A DNA stretch of 64,000 nucleotides. Origin: Rotaria sordida. Its lineage: Eukaryota; Rotifera; Eurotatoria; Philodinida; Philodinidae. Below the pieces are notes generated by a model, which was not told where the DNA came from, did not search any database, and saw only the letters and a list, made by a program, of their open reading frames with translations. Below, in pieces: positions 36,851-47,264 of the stretch. The position numbers and the translations under genes were made by a program. How positions within the stretch are numbered: the first letter of the stretch is position 1; each line of letters opens with the position of its first letter. The stretch is taken from contig CAJNOL010000408.1 of NCBI GenBank assembly GCA_905250125.1, positions 62,001-126,000 on the forward strand. Reading direction: 5' to 3'.

Positions 36851-38124
36851 CGATCGTGTACTCGCGCTCCGATCCTTTTTTGATTTCGTAAAGCACCTTT
36901 TTATTTTTACAGTGTTCATGAATGACTTTTCTTATGATGAAGTCGAACAGAATATTGAATAGTATTGGAGAGGGAATACCTCCTTGCATTACTCCTGTAT
37001 TCATTTCGAAACTATCCGATATTTCGACATTTACTTTGACTTTTGCTATTGAGTCTTTATATAGTATTTTAAATAAGTTAACTAATTTAGTAGTAATGCC
37101 GTAATTGAGACATATTTTCCATAAGAGCTCACCGTTAACCGGGTCGTAAGCCTTTGTGATATCTATGAAGCACATAAATAATGGCTTATCAAAATCTCTT
37201 CTTTTCTCCATTGTCATTTTTAGAGTGAATATTTGGTCGATAGTTGATCTGTTTGATCTAAAATCAGATTGTATTTCTAAAAGTTGACAATCTATTATAT
37301 CCTGAATACGATTCAGTATAATACGTGAGAATATTTTACTGATTACATTCAATAATGCGATACCTCTATAATCATCACAAATTTTCCTATCACCTTTATT
37401 TTCGTACAGTCTGATTAGAGTTGTCATGTTTCATTCTTTCATCATCTGCTTGTTTTTCCATACATCAGTGAAGAAGTTGAAAAGCCATTGTACTACTGGT
37501 TCGCCACCAGCTTTGAGGATATTGGTTGTGATTCCATCACTACCTGGAGCTTTTCTTGATTTCATTTGATTTAGTGCTTTCCTAACCTCTTCAATAGAGA
37601 TAGAAGCATTTTGTCTACGCTCTTTGGTTGTTGAAAGAGTCGGTATTTTAATTTGATCAATTAAATCTTGATCAATTGATGTGGTATGTTGAGAGTTTCA
37701 TAGAAAAATTCTCGCCAACGTTTCAAGGTATTTTTTAAATTCACCAGTAATCTACCACTTTTATCTTGTACTGGTATATTTTCGTCTCTTTTATTTCCAC
37801 CTCTGAGACGTCTTACAATGGAAAAAGCCGTTACGGGATCGTTGTTTTTGATGGATTTTTCTATATCCTCACATACTTCGTCCCAATATTCTATTTGCTG
37901 GTGTTCAGTCATTATTTTAGCTATTTTACGTAGACGTTTATAGTTTTTGTGATATTTAGACTCTGATTTAGAGCCAAGATTATTTTGCCATTCGATAAAA
38001 GCTTTTGCTTTTTTATCAAGAAATTTTAGAATGTCATTTGTCAACCATTCTTTTCTTTTTCGATTATTATTTTTGTCTACTGGGAAATGATGTTTAGCCG
38101 GTTCCTTTATTTCTGACAAAAATA
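36851..38124 (-). mobile_element. Non-LTR retrotransposon (LINE) fragment
   Basis: The minus strand carries a LINE ORF2 piece. The linker between endonuclease and RT (KEWLTNDILKFLDKKAKAF, DPVTAFSIVRRLRGG, LLVNLKNTLKRWREFFYETL, the last partly quoted) is at 38100-37661. After a frame change comes the RT domain, 37427-36870: YENKGDRKICDDYRGIALL, IQSDFRSNRSTIDQIFTL, MCFIDITKAYDPVNGELLW and MQGGIPSPILFNILFDF. It is missing the endonuclease at the 5' side and the YADD catalytic box onward at the 3' side, where the frame enters a minisatellite. The motif order suggests the RTE/CR1-like branch; I cannot place it more finely. Dead, truncated at both ends, with a mariner at its 5' boundary. Confidence 0.85.
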
Positions 38125-39552
38125 TCCGGTTGGTACATAAGTTCTGTACGTTTTTTTTTTGGTTCAACAACAAATTTATTTTTCAATAAAGATATGCAAA
38201 CATCAGTCAACAATATAATCGCCATTGTTTTCAACAACCTTCGCCCATCATTCTGGCAATAGTTCAATTCCATGTCTGTAGAAACTGACCGGTTTTGATT
38301 CAAAAAAGGCAGTTCGGTCGGATTTTAGCTCATCGAAGTCTTCATAGTAAGTATTGCACAGATAGTTTCGAAGAGATAGGAACAGATGATAATCAGATGG
38401 TGCAAGATCTGGTGACCACGGCGGGTGCGAAAGAACTTCCCATCCTAACTATTCGGTTTTTTGCTGAGTCAACTTTGCCACATGAGGTCGACTGTTGTCA
38501 TAGAGAAGGATGATGTATTTTTGTTTCTCCAAAGCCGGTCGCTTTTGAAGTAGAACTTCATTCAATCGCTGCAATTACTGAGAGTAGACATTGGCGGTAA
38601 TCGTTTGATTGATATCTAACAGCTCGAAATAGATGACACCGCTCATATCCCACCAAATGCACAACATTATCTTCTGTGGATGTAAGTCAGGTTTTACATC
38701 CGGTAATGGTTCTTCATCAGGATTAAGCCACTGTCTTCTACTGTAGACGTTGACATAACACACCCATTTTTCATCTCCAGTAACAATTCGTTCTAAAAAT
38801 GGCACATGCTTCTGTCGGGAAAGTAGTGAAGCACAAATGGATGCTCGCTGAGCTAAGTTGTCTATGGACAATTGGCGTGGAACCAAACTTCCGTACTTAT
38901 GGAACTCACCGAGAGCATGAGGGTGACATTCCACTGTCACGTGAGAACAGTTAAGCTGTTCCGCTAATTCGCGTGTTGTTTGATGTGGATCAGCATCAAG
39001 CAAAGCTTGCAACGCTTGATCGTCAAAGTTCACAGGTCGCCCGGAGCGAGATTTATCCGTTAAGGTGATATCTGTGGAACGAAACTTGGCAAATCAAGGG
39101 CGACAAGTGGAACTGTCGACGGCTTTCTCTCCATATGTAGCACAAATATTTCTTGCTGCTTTCGCTGCTGTTGAGCGTTGACCGAACTCGTACAGCATAC
39201 AGTGCCGAATATGAATTTTTTGTTCATCCATTTAATTCGAAACAAGATAACAACAGAATAGAAGCGGATACGTATATTTATATAACAATAATAGTCTCAC
39301 GTATTATAAAATGTGCAATAGGAATGTTATTACGTAATGGATATATTGTTACGTAATAAGCAGGGAAAATCAAGGTCAATATCAACGTTTATTTGACCTT
39401 GAGAAAACAGAAATGAATGTATAGTAGTGAGATGAAAGAAAACGACAGAACGAAAGAAATACATATATAACAAAAAGAGAATATCTTTGCTGAAAAATCA
39501 ATTTGTTGTTGAACCAAAAAACAAAAACGTGCAGAACTTATGTGCCAACCTA
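38125..39552 (-). mobile_element. Mariner DNA transposon, nearly full length, inactive
   Basis: TIRs of ~75 bp begin GGTTGGYACATAAGTTCTG and share GGTTCAACAACAAATT and CAAAGATAT words at 38126-38200 and 39478-39552. The minus strand encodes a DD34D transposase: N-terminus MDEQKIHIRHCMLYEF, HTH part TTRELAEQLNCSHVTVECH, first Asp in VTGDEKWVCYV, second in ILLYDNSRPH, third in WSPDLAPSDYHLF, and the end YRHGIELLPE. In-frame stops occur after NVYSQ, after PE near the C-terminus and in the N-terminal part (near 39100), so no intact enzyme is made. It lies at the 5' edge of the LINE fragment in the same orientation. Confidence 0.92.
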
Positions 39553-39824
39553 ACAGAATTTCTTAATTTACATTAGTCATTACAACCCAATAGATTTTTA
39601 TATACAGTTTTTTTTCCAAATCTTGTAAATTTTCGATTTTTTTTTCGATTGTGAGAAGGCTTTGAACAGTTTGTTTTCTTTATCGAGTTGTAATTTTTTT
39701 GTTTTCTTTTGTGCATCACGTATGTACACGTAAAACAAAATAAATAAAAGAAATTTCGATTGAAAAATGAAAATGAAAACTGATTTCTAAATTCATAAAA
39801 AATGTCGCAATTATTTAATAGTCT

Positions 39825-40905
39825 ACGAATTTCTAGCAATGCCCATAAGAATTCACTTTCGATTTTCTAATTAAAGAATCGAATTTGTTATTACTATATA
39901 CTTAAATATCATATTTTCAGGAAAGTAGAAATTCGTCAATGAGTTTATATGAGTATTCGAAGAATATCCTTTCGTATTCTCTATTTTATAGTGTAGTTGT
40001 ACACTGTAAATTTTTTTTAAATTCTACTATTTGGAAAATCGATCTTAAATAAGCTGAAGTATTTTTGAGGTTTTATGGATCATTCGACGAATTTTCAGTA
40101 CTTCAAAAATGCTAGCTTTTCCAATTTACAGAGATTGAATTTGATTTTCGAAAAAAACTATTTTCTACAAAGTAAAACATCAACATTGATTTTAATAAAA
40201 CTCGAAAGTCAATGTTGTTTTGAGAAGATCATTTGAACAATGATCGCTATCGAGCCATTGTTCATTCACGTATATAAGCCGGCCGATCGTGTTTTTCATT
40301 CGCTATATTCTTTAGCAGCTAACTAGTGAGCTGATAACTTGTATTTTTAAAGTTGCTCTGTAAGACAGTTCATTTAGTATGTATTCAAATTAAAATTATT
40401 TATTTGTTATTTGATGCATTTTTATGAATTACATGTCTATAATATTATTTAAATTCAAATTTAAATTATTTATTTATGTTATTTTGATGCATTTATGTGA
40501 ATTAAATGTTTAAAATATTGTTCAATTTAAATTCAAATTATTTATTAATGTTATGTGGGGCATTTAGATGAATTAAATGTTTATAACATTATTTCAATTT
40601 CAATTCAAATTATTTGTTTGTTATTATATGAATTTTACGTTCATATATGAAAAAAAATTCGATTTTCGAGTTTTTAAAATATACTCGAATTGCTGAATAG
40701 AATCTGAAATTCTAGAAATGCCTATATGAATTCACTTGCGATTTTCTAATTAAAAAATCAAATTTCTTATTCTTAATGTTTCAAATATCTTATTTTCAAA
40801 GAATTTAAAATTCATCGGTGCATTCATATGGGCATTCTTAGAATATCTTTGACTATACTCTATAGCTTATTTTCTAGTTTACAGTGTGTTGCAGAAATAT
40901 TCTAA
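39825..40905. repeat. Pair of ~200-bp direct repeats enclosing a TATA-containing spacer
   Basis: 39825-40030 and 40704-40905 align directly (ATTCTAGAAATGCC, GAATTCACTT, CGATTTTCTAATTAAA, TATCTTATTTTC, AGAATATC, TACAGTGT-type words). Each repeat has an inner ~115-bp inverted structure, with GCCCATA(T)GAATTCAC at one end and its reverse at the other (39841-39956; 40720-40834). The spacer has no ORF. It holds a promoter-like TATATAAGCCGGCC at 40271 and an 84-bp tandem array. The family is unknown. Confidence 0.55.
40382..40640. repeat. ~84-bp tandem repeat, three units
   Basis: Three imperfect units share ATTCAAATT(A)AAATTATTTATT, TGTTATTTGATGCATTT and GAATTAAATGTTTATAA words. Located in the spacer between the two direct repeats. 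Confidence 0.7.
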
Positions 40906-41261
40906 AAAGTAATATCTACGTTCTCAACAAGACAATAATTGGTTGAATGGATGATTTTGAGAAAAGGAAGATCATGGCACGTTGTTCATAATTATTCTAA
41001 TTATTTGTTGTTGTCTTCAAGAAGTATAACGAAATATGTTTTTTCTGTATTTTATTGAAAGCAATATTTATGAGTAAGACAGGACAAAATAAAAAGAGAC
41101 AAATGCAGAGTACATGAGAGGAGAAAGCAAACACATTGAAGGAATATAAAAGAAAAGCTAGCTAATTGAGAAAACAGAGGAAGAAGCTGAGTACTAGAGA
41201 ATATTGACTGGTTGTTGGCATGGTTGATTGTATGGTCCCATTTAAGGATGTGGAGTTGGAT

Positions 41262-41420
41262 TTGTACCATGTATCCTACAAAGAAACCAAAGCTGTTAGT
41301 GCAATTTTTGTGGAATTAAAATGACACATTTCTCCATCTTCCTTTTAATTCTTCAGAAACGTAATAAGGAATTAGTTCATATATTATAGCAAGACATTAT
41401 TGGATATATAGTCTGCGATC
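41262..41420 (+). repeat. Repeat family B, partial copy ending at assembly gap
   Basis: Aligns with 22610-22735 and 60370-60495 (CTTCAGAAACG, TTAGTTCATATATTA, AGACATTATTGGATATATAG). Its right part runs into the 10-N gap at 41421-41430. Confidence 0.6.
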
Positions 41421-41430
41421 NNNNNNNNNN
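41421..41430. other. Assembly gap (10 N)
   Basis: Ten Ns within a family B repeat copy, 71 bp past the RPUSD2 stop codon. A repeat-caused misjoin is possible. Confidence 0.99.
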
Positions 41431-41500
41431 TTGTTATGATCATTCTTATTTATAAAAAAAAGAAGTATCACGAAGAAGATCTGTTCTTGTTTTGTTTTTT

Positions 41501-44500
41501 TTAAATCTGAGCCCATTCAGGTAATGAGCTAGTAAAAGTAGTCACATCGGAAATTTTATATTGTAATGCATGTAAAAACATGACAAGATCATCAGGTGAT
41601 GGTTCACGAAAACGATTTAAACATTCAAAACAATGTTCTTTAATATATGTTTTAACTGCATTATCATCATTTACATCAATTATTGTTAATTCTTCGGTTT
41701 TAATTCGTTTAACATCGTCATGAATATGTTCTTCATCTTGTTCTACAATTCGTTTACCATTTAAATTAATTGTTTCATCATCATCATTATCAATATCATT
41801 TAATAACCAATATTCACAACTATGTCGTTTAATAAATGTTTCAATAACATATTCATTTGAATGTTCATATTGACCATATTGTCCATTTGATGGACCCCAT
41901 ATATCTGGAGCATTATAAAGTGGATCATTAACAATTGGAAAACCTAAATATTGTAAATGAACACGAATTTGATGCATTCGACCACTTAATGGTCGACATA
42001 AAACTAAACTTGTTTTTGTTTCATCTTGATCCGTATACTTATATAATGATTCATCAATTACTGTCTCAATATTTTTCTCATTTGTTTCATTAATTAAATC
42101 AAAAATAAATTTTCCATAAATTTCTTGTTGTTGTTTTAATTCTTCGTATGTTACATGACGAAATAATGTTTGACATTGTTTATTACCACCGATTTTCGTT
42201 AGACCAAGTTGAAATGAAAATGTTTCAATCGGTTGATCAACTCGAACAATTTGATTTATATAAGGAAATTCACCACGTACACGACATAGATAAAGTTTAT
42301 CAACACCATTTGTTGATAAACGATCAGCATTAAAATTAATAGCACGTGCTTTTTCAGCTGATTTAGCCATGATTAATATACCTGAAGTCATACGATCTAG
42401 ACGATGAACAGTACGAAGATTGGATAGTTGATATTCATAATGAAGTATTGCTAATACAGTGTTAAATCGATATTTTCCACATGGCTAAAAATAAAGAGAA
42501 TGAATATATATTTCTATCAATTTAATAGAGAACGAAGTTCTAGTTGATCACTGATCATTCAAACTGTCTATGACGACTTATTTTACAATAATGAACGACT
42601 ACGTAAATCTTAAAAAAATACTGATAACTTCTTGAAGATAATACGTCATCTATAAATTCAAAAAAAAATGTGATTAGTATTATCAATTGATTAACTCATT
42701 CGAGTTTAACATCTAGCGAAGAAAAAACAAATATTCTCGATTCAAGCTTACTTTTTAGATGTTCATGAAAAAATCTAAAGAGTACTATTATATCCTAAAA
42801 AACTCAAATGAAACAAATACATCTTTCTTCATATATAGACTTTTTGATAATCAATTTCTTCTCAAACAATCGAAAATTATCATAAATTCAATATTCTGTA
42901 AAGAATGTATTGGACCAGGTAGAGACAACTTTTCTTTACCAGTCGTGCTAGTTGTCCGTTTTAGTTTTTGAACTTGTTTTTCAACAAAATAAAATGATCA
43001 TAAAAGTGTTTAATCTTTGGAAATCGAAGACTTTTTTTTACCAATGTCGAAGACTATTCCTGCAGACAAATATACATCAGACTCTTCGAGTAAGTTAAAA
43101 TTCATTGTGGTAAACTTTTTATATTTTATCAACTCATTTCGATATCATGTGATATAATCAAAAAAAAGAATCGGACAATGGTTGAACACTGTGAGACTTA
43201 CTTGTACTCCCTATTATTTATAGTAAATATTTTGCATAGACATAAGGCACAAAAAAAAAAGAACTTCTATTACTGTAAAGTTTTTGGTTCACCTATAAAT
43301 GTCAAGAGAAAGAAAACTTATAAAAATAAATAGTGAAGAGTACTAAAGTAGTAAAATAGGATAGTTACGCCATTACTGCAGTGGTTAACAAGTAGATATG
43401 ACTAATTAAAGGGTTGATTTCACTGTTATAGGATCAAAACAAAATGAAGAATATCTCACACCGATTCGGTTCGATCTAATCATTCAGATCAATACCCGTA
43501 AGAAAAAAAACTTTCACTGTTCCAGTCCTGCCTTCAAGTAAAATCTGTTAAGACTCACTCAGAAAACTCTATTTTCGTCTAAAAACTGATTTGTTTTTGA
43601 TAAACATACAAACAGTACGAATTTATAAAAAAAATAATTTTGTTTCTCGAAGATCGTGGAGAGTTTTATGGATGACCTTTAAAACTATCTAGGCAAATAA
43701 TGATGTCTACAGCAATCAGTAACATTTTTTTTGTAGAGTTAGAATTTGCAAAATGAGCAAATATTTTTTAGAGGTAATCAAATCTTCCACATCTTAGAGA
43801 CACACTTTTGAGATCTACAATGACATGAAGAGTGTGAGTATGACACTTCTACTCACCTACGTCTACATCCTACAAAAGTTTTCATCCATACCCTAATCGT
43901 CAATGTTATGCCAAATATGAGTTTTCCAGAAAATCATATCTAGAAATTCCAGATTTTTGAAATTTCGATGATCGGAAAAATGAAACAGAGTAAAACTCAA
44001 AAAAAAAAATTCTTTCCCTCGTCCAAAGTGAAAAGGTGCTCTCTTTCAAATGAAAGCAATCCGGACTCTGCAGCTGAGTCTCGGAAAATTCCTTGAACGG
44101 TAAGATAACCCTGTCGAAGTTAGATTTTTAAGGGAGGAGGAAGAGTTTAAAACAACTATAAATCAGTTCTATAAAAGCTGATTAACTTAAATTCTCTTTT
44201 AAATATTCGATAAACATACATGAACAGGTATTGAACATGGTTTATCAATAACTAAATAATCTTCATTATTAATTAAAATATTAAATTTTTGATTAATCAC
44301 AGGTACTTCATGTCGATGTGTAAAATGTTCAAGTTTATCACCATTTTTAATAATATAATTTTTTTCTATACATTGACCATTAATACGCACAAGACCATTA
44401 CGTATAATATCATTAAAATTTTGTTTTAATATAGCACGACGAAATTCATGTTGAAAAACATCTTCAATAGTTCGTCCATACCAACGTTCTTTTGCATATG

Positions 44501-44729
44501 TTATCCATGTAAAAAAATATGGATAAACTTTACGTAATTTTGGTGATTGCAAATCAATATAATATATTGATTCATTTGTTAATGTTGAATCAATATAGTT
44601 TGTTGATTGACGAAATCCAACTAGTTTTGATTCTGCTTTTTTACGACGACGTTCTTTAAATTTAATACGTCTTTCTTCTTTTGTTTCTTGACGAAATTTT
44701 TCCTTTTTACTCGGTTCCTTATCTGTCAT
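41501..44729 (-). CDS. RPUSD2: RPUSD2-like RNA pseudouridine synthase
   Basis: Exon 1 is 44729-44220 and exon 2 is 42484-41501, joined in phase inside IPVH|PCGKYR, for about 497 residues. A Lys/Arg-rich N-terminus is followed by an S4-like segment (VRINGQCIEKNYIIKNGDKL). The RluA-type catalytic domain has the invariant motif HRLDRMTSG, whose Asp is the catalytic residue, then LCRPLSGRMHQIRVHLQYLG and PIVNDPLYN. The C-terminal block ECLNRFREPSPDDLVMFLHA and the ending LPEWAQ are RPUSD2-specific. RPUSD2 isomerises uridine to pseudouridine in cellular RNA. The single 1.73-kb intron (42485-44219) splits the domain just before the active site and holds no recognised gene. PGAP2 lies 68 bp upstream on the same strand. 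Confidence 0.93.
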
Positions 44730-44745
44730 AATCTATAAGAAAAAC
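44730..44745 (-). promoter_or_regulatory. Candidate trans-splice acceptor before RPUSD2
   Basis: On the minus strand the 68-bp gap after the PGAP2 stop ends TTTTTCGTTTTTCTTATAG then ATT and the RPUSD2 ATG. No room exists for a normal promoter plus cis-intron, so a spliced-leader acceptor is the simplest reading. Confidence 0.55.
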
Positions 44746-44797
44746 GAAAAAGTTAGTATAAACTAATCAACTAATCGATAATTTTTTTAATTTTTAT

Positions 44798-45588
44798 TTA
44801 ATAAAAAATTTGTATTTGTCCTCCTTGGTGATCCCATTCATCCATAATAACAGAATGATAAGCAATATTTGTTAGTACAACAAAATATTCAAAAAGACAA
44901 TACATTGAATAAATATTTGGTTCACAAAATTCATTATGTCGAAAATAGAAATAAATTGAAATAAAAAAGGATGTGATATTAATAATAAACCATCGCAATC
45001 GTTTTGCACGTACCATCTTTTCTTGATCACTTAAACGATAATTTATTGTTCGTGGCCAAAAATAATCAATTAATACAGTAATAAGCATATGTAACAATGA
45101 ACATATCATAAAACCAACAAATGAAGATTCATGTATCCATTTTATTTCATTTGATGATATATATGTTAATATAAGAAGAAATGTTAATTCAAGAAAATGA
45201 ATACAACTATTTGTTATTTGAACTAATGGATAAAGTTCTTGTAAAAGTATATGATGACGATTTAATAAACGTATCAATTGTAAATAAGCAACTACATAAC
45301 GAGGAATACTATCTAATGCAAAACATAAACGCCAAATATAACGTTGAGGTTCACAATCACCAATTGATGCTGATATTGATGGAAGAAAATTAAATACTTT
45401 ACAATGTGTACGAGTTGATTTTTCAAAATCTTTTAAAAGAGATAAACCAACACAAGCAAATAGTGCAAAACATGGTAATGAATAAGCAAACCATAAGAAA
45501 TGACGTATGGATATACGAACAGCTAAAATAAAACTTTAATAAAATAAATATTGAAACAAAAACGAAAAAGAAAATTACATGAAGACAT
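44798..45588 (-). CDS. PGAP2: PGAP2-like GPI-anchor remodelling protein
   Basis: Start at 45588, exons 45588-45579 and 45522-44798 in phase, about 244 residues. The Frag1/PGAP2 family order is visible: RISIRHFLWFAYSLPCFALF, THCKVFNFLPSISASIGDCE, PQRYIWRLCFALDSIPRYVV, HFLELTFLLILTYISS, SSFVGFMICSLLHMLITVLI and YFRHNEFCEPNIYSMYCLFE, with several membrane spans. PGAP2 acts in the Golgi in fatty-acid remodelling of GPI anchors. The exon containing the ATG extends upstream to an acceptor (TTTTTTTCAG) at 45651, with 62 nt of in-frame open sequence (CDIRPISSKCN...). A longer N-terminus with another exon is possible, but I saw no partner exon. Head-to-tail with RPUSD2. Confidence 0.92.
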
Positions 45589-45652
45589 TATTTGAAGAAT
45601 TTCTTTTTGTTTTGTATTGCACTTGGACGAAATAGGACGAATATCACAATCT

Positions 45653-46217
45653 GAAAAAAAGAATTTTTTTTCAATATATTTTGATAATTTTAAATGAACA
45701 TATAGTATATTCGTAGATTTTGAACTGATGTTTTTAATTATTAATAATTATTATTAATTTGTAGATTGCGATAATTCTATTGGAAAGTAAAACCGATAAA
45801 ATCTTGTCAAAAAAAAAATTTCAACAAAAAATCTATTTGTGTAATTAATTTAATACTAGTGTACTATAGATACAACCTTCACTTTCTCATAATGCAAAAT
45901 GATGTATTGATCATACTGTAGTGAAAAATGACGTAGACTCATTATTTAACTTGATATTCAAACAAGATAGTGTTCCTGTTCGTTGATTTAACCTTCTTGT
46001 GTTTGATACATTCAATGTATAACAAACCAATAAAATATTTTAACATAAGAGGTCACTATTAGTGATCCCGTATAAGAATTCGAATGAAAATAAATAATGC
46101 ATATATTACTACAGCATTAAATTGGAGAGGAGCATTATAGACCTATGACGCATTTGTTTACTATTTTATTTACATCTTGTTTTTTGTCGTTTAATAATTG
46201 ATATATTTTAGACATTA
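45653..46217. promoter_or_regulatory. Divergent intergenic region PGAP2/SNX3
   Basis: 565 bp between two oppositely oriented genes, so it should contain both promoters. It is AT-rich. It ends on the plus strand with GATATATTTTAG followed by ACATTA and the SNX3 ATG. No clear TATA box or other element. Confidence 0.4.
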
Positions 46218-46966
46218 ATGTCTACAATTGAAACTGAAAATCGACGAGAAATTGCTCGATTACCAGCTCGACCAGTAAATAAATAGAAAAAAAATTTTAT
46301 TTTCTTGTAAAAAGTATTTTCAATTCTATATAGATTTCACTTGAAGATCGTTATGATCCACCAGCTAATTTTTTAGAAATTGAAGTTTTTAATCCTGAAA
46401 CACATGGCTTTGCAGGAAAACGATATACTGATTATGAAGTTCGGATGAAAGTAATAAAAACTAAAAAATTATTTCGATAAATATATGTTTTTTTCTTTTA
46501 TTTCATAGACAAATTTACCTGTATTTCGTTTAAAAGAATGTTCTGTACGTCGTCGTTATTCAGATTTTGAATGGTTACGTAAAGAACTTGAACGTGATAG
46601 TAAAGTAAGATTCATATTAATAATTTAACAAAAAAGAAAACAATTTTTTTTTGTTATTATTTTCATTAGATTGTTGTTCCATCATTACCATCAAAAGCAT
46701 GGAAACGACAAATGCCTGCATTTCTTCGTCGTGATGATGGTATTTTTGAAGATGATTTTATTGATGAACGACGTAAAGGACTCGAACAATTTATTAATAA
46801 GTATATTAAACTTATTTGATAAACAAAAAACAATATTTATTTATTTTTCTCATATAGAGTTGCTGGTCATCCATTAGCTCAAAATGAACGTTCACTTCAT
46901 GTTTTTCTTCAAGAACCAACTATTGAACATGATAAATATGTTCCAGGCAAAGTTCGTAGTTCATGA
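46218..46966 (+). CDS. SNX3: Sorting nexin SNX3/SNX12
   Basis: Five exons (46218-46274, 46334-46450, 46509-46604, 46670-46800, 46858-46966), all in phase, give 169 residues, the usual SNX3 size. It is essentially one PX domain: ANFLEIEVFNPETHGF, YEVRMKTNLPVFRLKE, SVRRRYSDFEWLRKELERDS, then PSLPSKAW and DDGIFEDDFIDERRKGLEQF, and the end GHPLAQNERSLHVFLQEP. The RRRYSDFEWL arginine is the PI3P-binding residue. SNX3 binds PI3P on early endosomes and works with retromer in recycling. The introns are 57-65 bp. The vertebrate FLRQLPFRGDDG loop is slightly longer here (RQMPAFLRRDDG). Confidence 0.96.
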
Positions 46967-47251
46967 AATTTGATAAATGAAATAATTAAATAAAACCAAT
47001 GATCAATTGATGAGTTTATATCAATTAAAATGGAATCTTATTAATGATCTCTCGTATTTGTGTATATACATAGAGTATTTTGAAAACAAACAAAATGTGA
47101 TTCTCGTCTTCTGTGTTCGTCTCCTTTCATTGGCATTTATTTATCTGTCACATTCTCATTTTCATGTATCTAACTTCTAAATATTTGTATTTAACAATTG
47201 AATAGAAAAAACAAACAAAATTAAAAATATTTCATTCTTTGTTATTTTATT

Positions 47252-47264
47252 ATATTCTCTTCAG
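47252..47264 (+). promoter_or_regulatory. Splice-acceptor-like sequence abutting NAA25 start
   Basis: TATATTCTCTTCAG directly precedes the ATG with zero intervening bases. SNX3 ends 298 bp upstream on the same strand. Consistent with a spliced-leader acceptor or a 5' UTR intron. Confidence 0.45.

Noticed and set aside
39825-40905. Terminal direct repeats as an LTR-type element
   Set aside because: No primer-binding site, polypurine tract or coding remnant seen, and the repeats have internal palindromic structure; left as an unclassified repeat pair.
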